Positions 1 to 5,456 of a stretch of DNA of 8,079 nt are shown piece after piece (positions within the stretch are counted from its first letter, which is position 1; every line of letters starts with the position of its first letter). Origin of the DNA: CAVSWN01 sp046728115 (GTDB taxonomy: Bacteria > Acidobacteriota > Vicinamibacteria > Vicinamibacterales > CAVVIG01); NCBI GenBank assembly GCA_046728115.1, contig JBKPDW010000004.1, positions 1-8,079 of the forward strand, read 5' to 3'. Under the pieces are notes generated by a model, which searched no databases, had not been told where the DNA came from, and was given only the letters and a program-made list of their open reading frames with translations. The position numbers were made by a program, and so were the translations under genes.

Positions 1-906
1 ATCGAGCATCGCAGCCGTGCAGATCTGCACCGTGCCGCATCCGAGGAGAAAGTAGTTCAACGCGTGGTCGAACGTCGAGATGCCGCCGATTCCCGAGAAG
101 CTGCGATCGGGAAACGCCTGGGTCAGCTGAGACATCTTCGCCAGCGACAACGGCAGAATCGCCGGTCCGCCGAGACCGCCGGTGGACACGAGGCCGTCGA
201 CGTGCACTTCGAAATCGAGCGTCTCTGGATCGATGAGCGGCAGCGACGTGAACGTATTCGACGAGGAAATGGCGTCTGCGCCGCCGAGAAAGGCGCCTCG
301 TGCCTCCAGGACGATGTCCGTCGTCGAGGGCGTGAGCTTGGCCCAGACAGGTATCTTCGCGACTTCCTTGACGACCTTGGTGACGATCGAGACCAGCTCC
401 TTGTCTTTGCCCACATTCGATCCCATGTCTGGCCGATCCATGTGGGGACACGACAGGTTGATCTCGAGCGCGTCGCACCGCTGCTCCTGACAGGCAATCG
501 CCAGTTGTTGCCAGTGACGCAGCTCCGTATCGCTGCCCGAGCCGGCCATAATCGACGCCACCAGCACGCGATCCGGAAACGCCTGCTTGATTCGGCCCAG
601 ACGTGGCACCCACCAGTCGAGCGTCTTGTCCGAGATGAGTTCCCAATTCCAGGATGAATGAAGCGCCGTGCCCGCACGCTTCTTCATCGACAGGCGCGAA
701 TCGGCGTCAGCGCGAAGGAATTTCGTCTTTGGACCCACCACGTTGACGACCGGATGCAGGCCGATGGTCTTCGTGACGATCCCACCCCAACCCGCTTCGA
801 AAGCGCGAAGGATGTTCGACTCCGATTCGGTCGGCGGGGCCGATGAGAGAAGAAACGGATTCCGAAAGCGAATGCCGGTGAACGTCGTCGACAGATCGGT
901 GGCCAT
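1..906 (-). CDS. preA: Dihydropyrimidine dehydrogenase catalytic subunit PreA (3' end outside window)
   Basis: The FMN-dependent half of NAD-dependent dihydropyrimidine dehydrogenase reduces uracil or thymine to the 5,6-dihydro form in the cytosol. The reading frame is open for 302 codons from the ATG at 906 to the window edge. The protein shows a dihydroorotate-dehydrogenase-type TIM barrel: start MATDLSTTFTGIRFRNPF, VTKTIG (44-49), DWWVPRLGRIKQAFPDR (97-113), EINLSCPH (148-155), AKLTPSTTDI (189-198), SSNTFTS (215-221), SGIGGIS (271-277) and GCGTVQICTAAM (289-300). The C-terminal ferredoxin-like 4Fe-4S region known in PreA (roughly 420-450 aa in all) would lie outside the window. The position matching the mammalian DPD catalytic Cys (the LACGQD loop) reads SNVGKD, with Val165. 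A clear AAGGAG precedes the start. It is the last visible gene of the run, 121 nt after pucL. A related DHOD-fold reductase is the main alternative; the family call is firm, the substrate inferred. Confidence 0.9.
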   Translation of the reverse strand, partial: MATDLSTTFTGIRFRNPFLLSSAPPTESESNILRAFEAGWGGIVTKTIGLHPVVNVVGPKTKFLRADADSRLSMKKRAGTALHSSWNWELISDKTLDWWVPRLGRIKQAFPDRVLVASIMAGSGSDTELRHWQQLAIACQEQRCDALEINLSCPHMDRPDMGSNVGKDKELVSIVTKVVKEVAKIPVWAKLTPSTTDIVLEARGAFLGGADAISSSNTFTSLPLIDPETLDFEVHVDGLVSTGGLGGPAILPLSLAKMSQLTQAFPDRSFSGIGGISTFDHALNYFLLGCGTVQICTAAMLD

Positions 907-910
907 GTTG

Positions 911-916
911 CTCCTT
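911..916 (-). promoter_or_regulatory. Shine-Dalgarno of preA
   Basis: The minus strand reads AAGGAG followed by CAAC and then the ATG at 906, a strong ribosome binding site at a short 4-nt spacing. It fixes the preA start. The 121-nt gap upstream (907-1027) holds a short direct repeat (TACTCG twice, about 918-929), a GGCGCGCC palindrome just after the pucL stop, and no gene. Confidence 0.75.
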
Positions 917-1027
917 GTACTCGTACTCGTTTTATCGGTCGAACGGTCGCCCGGCTAAAGCCCCCGGTGGATCGCCGCTCGTATCGTTCGGCCGAATCTG
1001 TCTCGACGCGAACGGCGCGCCAACCCT

Positions 1028-1870
1028 TTAGCCGAGCGTACGCCGGATCGTGGCCTCAATCAACCCGAACGGCTGATCTGTGGCTACGAAGATTTCGTTC
1101 GGGTTGTCGAGACCGAACGGCTCCAGGTCGACGAGCAGGTGATGGCGATTGGGAAGCGTCAACGTGATTTCGGCGGCGTCGCGGCACGCCGCAAGCGCGG
1201 CCTGACCCATCGCGTACAACGTGTGTTGGACAGATCGGCTCTGATGGGCCGCAAACGTCTCGACGAGCGCCGTCCGAATCGCGTGCCGTGCGCCGAAGTC
1301 CGCCGACGCGGACGCGTACTTCCACGACGCGGTGACGGAGGTGGCCAGAATTCGATCCTCGGTTTCGGGCAAGGTCGTGAACTGGTCGCGCGGAAAGCCA
1401 GAAAACGCCGAATCCGTCGTCTTCAGCACGACGAGATTGGCCACTCCTGCCGCGACCTCCGTCCTGGTCTGGTCTTTCGTCACGACCGTCGTCGATTGCT
1501 CGCCGCCTGTCTGGACGAATGCATGCGGATGCGGGCGGCCGCCGACCGACAGGCGCTGCCAGTGCTGTTCGACCGCACTGATGCGGACGCGCTCGACGGG
1601 CGCCTTCGAGGCGAAATGATCGGCGAGGTGGATGGCGAACGCTTCGATGTGATCGATCGGATGCTGCCGGGCGAGCACGTACACCGCGTTCTTCATCGTG
1701 TCCGTCGCCAGGCATGTGCTGTTGTCGCCATCCGTGAAGACGCGATCGAAATCGCCCTCGAGTTGCACGTCGATCGTGAGATCCACGATCTCATGCGGAT
1801 CGTGGCTCCGCTTCAACTTCACGAGCCGGACGCGAGACTTGCCGTACCGATTCCAGGTCAGCTCGGACAT
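1028..1870 (-). CDS. pucL: Urate oxidase (factor-independent urate hydroxylase)
   Basis: This is a cofactor-free uricase that oxidises urate with O2 to 5-hydroxyisourate and H2O2. At 280 aa from the ATG at 1870 it is near the usual 280-300 aa. Two tandem T-fold (tunnelling) domains are expected. Visible signatures are the N-terminal YGKSRVR with the catalytic Lys11, ATDTMKN (55-61) with the catalytic Thr56, FSGFPRDQFTTLPETEDR (156-173) with the substrate-binding Phe and Arg173, SVQHTLY (213-219) with Gln215, and LPNRHHLLVDL (239-249) with the Asn/His pair. A peroxisomal SKL tail is absent, as expected in a bacterium. I chose ATG 1870 because GGAGGT lies 8 nt upstream. An in-frame TTG at 1915 would add 15 residues translated purely from repeat DNA and is unlikely. 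It follows uraD-uraH after a 99-nt leader full of repeats. Its product is the substrate of the UraH domain encoded just upstream. Family call is firm. Confidence 0.95.
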   Translation of the reverse strand: MSELTWNRYGKSRVRLVKLKRSHDPHEIVDLTIDVQLEGDFDRVFTDGDNSTCLATDTMKNAVYVLARQHPIDHIEAFAIHLADHFASKAPVERVRISAVEQHWQRLSVGGRPHPHAFVQTGGEQSTTVVTKDQTRTEVAAGVANLVVLKTTDSAFSGFPRDQFTTLPETEDRILATSVTASWKYASASADFGARHAIRTALVETFAAHQSRSVQHTLYAMGQAALAACRDAAEITLTLPNRHHLLVDLEPFGLDNPNEIFVATDQPFGLIEATIRRTLG

Positions 1871-1878
1871 CCGAGGCA

Positions 1879-1884
1879 ACCTCC
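1879..1884 (-). promoter_or_regulatory. Shine-Dalgarno of pucL, part of an 18-nt repeat
   Basis: The minus strand reads GGAGGT, 8 nt before the ATG at 1870, so it is the likely ribosome binding site and decides the start. It is the third and last copy of the repeated unit GGGACGGAGGT, which ties uricase translation to the folding of the repeat cluster upstream. Confidence 0.75.
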
Positions 1885-1963
1885 GTCCCTCGGGCGACCT
1901 CCGTCCCTCGCTCAACCTCCGTCCCGGCGCCGGGGATGGAGGTCGCGGGAGGGACGGAGGTCG
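1879..1963 (-). repeat. 18-nt-period direct and inverted repeat cluster in the pucL leader
   Basis: On the plus strand ACCTCCGTCCC occurs at 1879, 1897 and 1915, exactly 18 nt apart. Its inverse occurs at 1933 (GGGATGGAGGT, one substitution) and 1951 (GGGACGGAGGT), again 18 nt apart. On the transcribed strand two anti-type arms therefore come first, then three GGGACGGAGGT arms. The segment 1895-1909 pairs perfectly with 1949-1963 (15 bp), and 1915-1925 pairs with 1933-1943 (10 of 11) around a 7-nt loop. In this fold the third GGAGGT arm, the pucL ribosome binding site, stays free. A shifted register could instead pair it with either anti arm. No U-run follows, so it does not look like an intrinsic terminator. 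The regulatory role is inference; it may simply be a dispersed genomic repeat. Confidence 0.85.
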
Positions 1964-1969
1964 ATTCGC

Positions 1970-2833
1970 TCAAGTGCCTCTGTAGGTGCTGTACCCGAAT
2001 GGGCTCAGCAGCAGCGGCACGTGATAGTGACCTCCCGCCTCACTCACGACAAACGTGATGTGGACCTCGGGAAAGAACGACTGGCTGATTCCACGAGATC
2101 GATGATAGGCGCCGCTGTCGAATTTCAGCCGGTATGTACCTTCCGCCACCGCTCGCCCTTCCGTGAGATTCGTCAGCCGTCCGTTCGCATCGGTTACGCC
2201 ACGACCTACTTCGATCCAGCCATTCCCCTGCAGCACGTCCAGGACGACTCCAACACCGACCGCCGGTCCGCCTTGCGACGTGTCGAGCACGTGCGTCGTA
2301 ATCATGTTCGCGGACTCGATCAACTTTGCGAGACGCAATCGCGTGATCTTGCGCTGTTCGTCTGCGGCAACGCGCCATTCGGTGTCGGGATAGTTGTCCA
2401 GGCGCCGCGCGAGCAGCTGCAGCATCTCGTCCGCACTCTTCCCGGTGGCACAAACGATGAAAATGTAACCGAAGCGTGCTTCGTATTCGCGATTGGCCTC
2501 GGTAAGCCGCGCAAGAACATCGGCCGATGCGGAAGCCACACCGGCCTGCTCGCCGCTCGACCATTCGGCCTCGCGACCTTCTCCGCTTGCCCGGCCCCCG
2601 GTCGACGCACCTGAACCGACTGCTCCAATCTTCGGATGGGCGGCAAAAGCCTCGAGCCAGTCCGATCGTTCCAAGGATGCCGACACCGCATCCGCCGCCG
2701 AAACCATCGCATCGAGCGACGCGAAGGGTCGCGCCGCCGCCATCGCTCGGGCCCACTTCGTCGAGCCGCAGCATCGCAGCAACTCCCGTGTGGCAGCTTC
2801 CTCTTCGAGGTCATTCAGCTGGTCGAGCCGCAT
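1970..2833 (-). CDS. Bifunctional OHCU decarboxylase / 5-hydroxyisourate hydrolase (UraD-UraH fusion)
   Basis: This protein carries out the two steps that turn 5-hydroxyisourate stereospecifically into S-allantoin. Residues 1 to about 172 are the all-helical OHCU decarboxylase (UraD): AHPKIG (65-70) with the catalytic His66, WSSGEQAGV (91-99) with Glu95, and FGYIFIVCATGKSADEML (121-138). Residues 177-287 are a transthyretin-like 5-hydroxyisourate hydrolase (UraH): ITTHVLDTSQG (178-188) with His181, NGRL with Arg219, HYHVPLLLSPFGY (269-281) with His271, and a terminal YRGT where YRGS is usual. The length of 287 aa equals the two enzymes joined with almost no linker, and Met177 sits where a free UraH would start. 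Domain order matches plant allantoin synthase, but the chemistry runs C-terminal domain first. A Gly/Ser/Arg-rich loop (71-90) lies where UraD is known to vary. Start ATG 2833 has only a weak AGG upstream and lies 12 nt after alc, so reinitiation is likely. Confidence 0.95.
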   Translation of the reverse strand: MRLDQLNDLEEEAATRELLRCCGSTKWARAMAAARPFASLDAMVSAADAVSASLERSDWLEAFAAHPKIGAVGSGASTGGRASGEGREAEWSSGEQAGVASASADVLARLTEANREYEARFGYIFIVCATGKSADEMLQLLARRLDNYPDTEWRVAADEQRKITRLRLAKLIESANMITTHVLDTSQGGPAVGVGVVLDVLQGNGWIEVGRGVTDANGRLTNLTEGRAVAEGTYRLKFDSGAYHRSRGISQSFFPEVHITFVVSEAGGHYHVPLLLSPFGYSTYRGT

Positions 2834-2845
2834 CTGATACCTGTC

Positions 2846-3835
2846 TCAGGCCCTCCGGCATGGGCGTCCGTACAGACGCAGACGACCGACGCCGCCGTCC
2901 GGGAATATGTTGAAGCGCACGTGTGTCACGTTTTCGATCGCATGAGTTTCGAATTCGTGACGCGCATGGGGACGAAGTGGCGTCCGGGGGAGGATCTCGC
3001 GCCACGAGATCTGCGCGTCGGGAATACGCTCTGGACTCGAGCAACCTTCGAGGCTGCATGCGCCAGGCGCGTTGCCTTTGAAATGTCGCGTGTCGATGTG
3101 GACCCGCCGGATCGTGCCGGCGCTGCCCAATCGAATGACCGTCCAGTCGTGCCCCGGCCCGCGCCGCCGCTTCGTCTCCCACCCATCGCCCATGTGCGTC
3201 GCATCGCCCGGCATGATGAGATTGTGGCGCGATCCGAAAAACATGTCGCTGCACGCGACGACGACGCCGCCGTGTTGTGCAGCCGCGAGATCCACATCGC
3301 CTTGACGGGACAATCGATCCCAGTCGGCAACGACGGTTCCATAGACACGCAGCCTGGCGACGCCGCCATCAGGAAAAATGCGGAGCCGGAGGTGCGTCGC
3401 CGACGACGCGGTCTCGATCGGAATGACGTTGTGTGAATCCCCTTCCAGCGGCGTTCGAGGCAGTACTTCGCTCCACGTGGCGCGCAGAAGGTCGTCGATG
3501 GCCGGCACCGCTGCGAGGCAGCAGGTTTCGATCGCGCAGGATTCCGGAAAATTTCCCTTGAAATGAGACGTGTCCACGTCGACGCCGCTCACCACCCCGG
3601 CAGCACCGAGTTGGATGATGCACCAGTCATACTCGCCGCTGTCGCGGCGTCGGCGGGTCTCCCAACCGTCCATCCACTTGCCGCGCTCGGTGTACTCGCC
3701 TTCGCGCCAGACAGGCGCACCGGATTTGATGAGATTCTCCTTCGGTGCGAAAAATTCGTCGTTTGCGGCGACGACTGACGCGCCGAGACGCTCGGAGGCA
3801 AGGTCCACGAGTTCGAGCAATGAGCTCGTCTTCAT
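2846..3835 (-). CDS. alc: Allantoicase
   Basis: Allantoate amidinohydrolase splits allantoate into S-ureidoglycolate and urea. The 329-aa protein matches the family's usual length of about 330-350 and consists of two homologous jelly-roll repeats. Repeat one shows DGWETRRRR (56-64), DTSHFKGNFPE (88-98) and IFPDGGVARLRVYG (153-166). Repeat two shows DGWETKRRR (217-225), DTRHFKGNAP (248-257) and IFPDGGVGRLRLYG (310-323). Both repeats also carry LPRTPL before the last motif (125-130 and 282-287). The start ATG at 3835 overlaps the allB stop as ATGA and has no strong Shine-Dalgarno, which points to translational coupling. The stop at 2846 is 12 nt before uraD-uraH. Urea is expected as an end product, but no urease gene is visible. 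The protein ends shortly after the last motif, so it looks complete. No sign of damage. Confidence 0.96.
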   Translation of the reverse strand: MKTSSLLELVDLASERLGASVVAANDEFFAPKENLIKSGAPVWREGEYTERGKWMDGWETRRRRDSGEYDWCIIQLGAAGVVSGVDVDTSHFKGNFPESCAIETCCLAAVPAIDDLLRATWSEVLPRTPLEGDSHNVIPIETASSATHLRLRIFPDGGVARLRVYGTVVADWDRLSRQGDVDLAAAQHGGVVVACSDMFFGSRHNLIMPGDATHMGDGWETKRRRGPGHDWTVIRLGSAGTIRRVHIDTRHFKGNAPGACSLEGCSSPERIPDAQISWREILPRTPLRPHARHEFETHAIENVTHVRFNIFPDGGVGRLRLYGRPCRRA

Positions 3836-5397
3836 AACAACTGTCCGGACGCCGTTCGAACGAGAGCGTTCTGATCCCAGATGCGTTCGCCGCGCAGAAA
3901 GGTCGTCGTCACCCGGCCGCGCAGTCGCCTGCCCGCGTACGGCGTCAGCTTGTGGCGGTGCTGCAGTGCCGCCGGGTCCACGACGAACTCCGCATCAGGA
4001 TCCCACACGATCAAATCGGCATCGTATCCAACGGCGATGCGGCCTTTGCGGCGATCCAGCGCTGCCAGCGCCGCCGGCCGCTCGCTCATCCATCGGGCGA
4101 TTCGAGCGGGCCGAGATGTGCGGCCTCCGCCTCGCAGCGGCTCCGGCGAGCCACGCCGGAGCTCGCTTGACTGACGCACGAGCAGAGGCGTGTCACGCGA
4201 GCGCTCGGCGTCGGCAGACCACACTGCCGGCAGCGACAACTGAAGCGAGGCGATCCCACCCCACGCACGCATGAAGTCGCCCTGACACTTAAGTTCCGGG
4301 GGCGCCGGCGAATGATCGGTCGCGACCAGATCGAGCACGTCCTCGTCGAGTGCCTTCCAGAGGGCTGCGCGATGGTGCGACTCGCGGATAGGCGGCGCGC
4401 ACTTGAACTCAGTGGCGCCGTCCGGGATCTCGTCCGCAGCAAACGTAAGGTAGTGCGGACACGTCTCAGCCGTGATTGGAACGCCATCGGCTTTGGCCTG
4501 CGCGATCTCGGTCACTGCTTCGGCCGCCGCCACGTGCACGATGTGCGTGCGGACGCCGAATTCGCCTGCAAGACGAATCATCAAACGGATTGCGTCAACT
4601 TCGGCCTGCGGCGGACGCGTCGCCAGATAGAAACCGTAGGTCGAGCGGACCTGGCCGCCCGTGTGAATCGAGTAAGGGACGATGCGCGACGGCGATTCCG
4701 CGTGCACGAGTAGAGGGACATCGCGACGCGCCAGGATCGGCATGGCGCGACGCAGATCCGTCTCGTCGACAGCCGGGAACTCGTCCACACCCGATGGCAC
4801 GAGAAAGCATTTGAATCCCCGCACGCCAGCGTCGACCAGCGGGTCGAGGTGGCTGTCGTTGCCCGGAACGACTCCACCCCAGAAGCCGACGTCGACGTGG
4901 ATTCTCTTGCGCGCCGCTTCACGCTTCTCCTCCAGCGCATCGACGGTCGTCGTCGCGGGAACACTGTTGAGCGGCATGTCGACGATTGTCGTGACGCCGC
5001 CTGCCGCGGCAGCGCGAGTGGCAGTGTCGAAGCCTTCCCAGTCGGTTCGACCAGGCTCGTTGACGTGAACGTGGGAATCGACGAGACCTGGTGAGACGAC
5101 GAGATGTCCGAAATCGACCACGTGCGGCGCGCGCTCGACTGCCGCCTTCGCGGCTTCGCCGTTTCGGCGAGCTTCGCCGTAGCTCGGTCGACGTTCGCCC
5201 GAGCCGAGGCCGGAAAGGCTCGATCTGCCAGCGCCTGAAGGGGTGGCGCTCCACTCTTCCACGCGGGTGACCACCCCGCCATCGATGTGAATCGATGCCG
5301 GCCGTTCGCCGTCCGGCAAAACGACGCGCGTGCTTCGGATGGTCAGCAAGGCCTTACCGGCAGGCGCACGGCCTCGAACTGCGTCGATGGAGCGCAC
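3832..5397 (-). CDS. allB: Allantoinase with two extra in-frame segments
   Basis: A metal-dependent amidohydrolase that hydrolyses allantoin to allantoate. The TIM-barrel metal site is complete: HVH (His109, His111), the carbamylated lysine in GFKCFL (Lys196), VHAES (His232), IVHVAAAEA (His288) and ATDHSP (Asp361). NEPGRTDWEGF (113-123) and GGIASLQLSLP (380-390) are typical of AllB rather than dihydropyrimidinase. The product is 521 aa; the family is usually near 450. Most of the excess sits in two low-complexity Arg/Gly/Ser-rich stretches, about residues 52-88 and 400-430. Both avoid the metal ligands, so the enzyme is probably active. The start is uncertain: a GTG at 5397 gives the coordinates used, with a poor Shine-Dalgarno, whereas the family usually begins close to TIRSTRVVLPDG, which would suit the in-frame TTG at 5349. 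It ends in a 4-nt overlap with alc. Confidence 0.94.
   Translation of the reverse strand: MRSIDAVRGRAPAGKALLTIRSTRVVLPDGERPASIHIDGGVVTRVEEWSATPSGAGRSSLSGLGSGERRPSYGEARRNGEAAKAAVERAPHVVDFGHLVVSPGLVDSHVHVNEPGRTDWEGFDTATRAAAAGGVTTIVDMPLNSVPATTTVDALEEKREAARKRIHVDVGFWGGVVPGNDSHLDPLVDAGVRGFKCFLVPSGVDEFPAVDETDLRRAMPILARRDVPLLVHAESPSRIVPYSIHTGGQVRSTYGFYLATRPPQAEVDAIRLMIRLAGEFGVRTHIVHVAAAEAVTEIAQAKADGVPITAETCPHYLTFAADEIPDGATEFKCAPPIRESHHRAALWKALDEDVLDLVATDHSPAPPELKCQGDFMRAWGGIASLQLSLPAVWSADAERSRDTPLLVRQSSELRRGSPEPLRGGGRTSRPARIARWMSERPAALAALDRRKGRIAVGYDADLIVWDPDAEFVVDPAALQHRHKLTPYAGRRLRGRVTTTFLRGERIWDQNALVRTASGQLL
4108..4190 (-). repeat. Repeat-like in-frame insertion with a 9-bp palindrome inside allB
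   Basis: It encodes about residues 403-430 of allantoinase, a run rich in Arg, Gly, Ser and Pro (QSSELRRGSPEPLRGGGRT) between the conserved SLQLSLPAVW and IARWMSERPA motifs. From memory of the family only about a dozen residues normally separate these. The DNA holds a perfect 9-bp inverted repeat, GCTCCGGCG at 4140-4148 and CGCCGGAGC at 4154-4162, around a 5-nt loop. The reading frame stays open through it. I infer an inserted palindromic repeat or an expanded surface loop; exact borders are approximate. Confidence 0.55.
5134..5244 (-). repeat. Repeat-like in-frame insertion near the N terminus of allB
   Basis: It encodes about residues 52-88 of allantoinase, with SGLGSGERRPSYGEARRNGE, between the N-terminal beta-strand part and the VVDFGHLVVSPGLVDSHVH core. 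GCTTCGCCGT is repeated at 5153-5162 and 5171-5180, an 18-nt spacing. A hairpin forms from TCGCCG (5156-5161) and CGGCGA (5165-5170) around a TTT loop. The family normally has a short link here. I infer a palindromic or minisatellite element carried in frame; borders are approximate. Confidence 0.5.
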
Positions 5398-5437
5398 AGC
5401 GTGACTTCATCGGAAGCAGTGTCCTCAGAAGATATCC

Positions 5438-5451
5438 GCGACCTCCGTCGC
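5438..5451 (-). repeat. Small hairpin in the hydA-allB gap
   Basis: The minus strand reads GCGAC, a GGAG loop, then GTCGC: a perfect 5-bp stem that shows a Shine-Dalgarno-like core in its loop. It lies 6 nt after the hydA stop, in the 59-nt gap before the allB GTG. No U-run follows, so I do not call a terminator. It shares the 11-mer GACGGAGGTCG with the pucL leader repeat. Its role is unknown. Confidence 0.4.
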
Positions 5452-5456
5452 AGTTT

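Noticed and set aside
930..965. Internal promoter for preA (GATAAA with TTTAGC 17 nt upstream)
   Set aside because: Only 4 of 6 and 3 of 6 consensus matches; a chance match in a 121-nt gap is likely. An internal promoter remains possible but unsupported.
1879..1963. CRISPR array
   Set aside because: The units are 11-18 nt with almost no spacers, occur in both orientations, and no cas gene is near.
1895..1963. Rho-independent terminator after uraD-uraH
   Set aside because: The hairpin is strong, but the transcribed strand has no U-run after it, and a same-strand pathway gene follows at once.
2303..2305. Internal start at Met177 for a separate UraH protein
   Set aside because: No Shine-Dalgarno-like sequence precedes this ATG, and the frame is continuous with UraD.
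1139..2614. 491-codon open frame on the plus strand
   Set aside because: It is antisense to pucL and uraD-uraH, is arginine-rich and low in family-like motifs, and crosses the gap between two well-supported genes. It is a typical GC-rich shadow frame.
2846..3835. Internal repeat of allantoicase as a recent duplication
   Set aside because: The two halves are the known ancient tandem domains of the allantoicase family and are well diverged.
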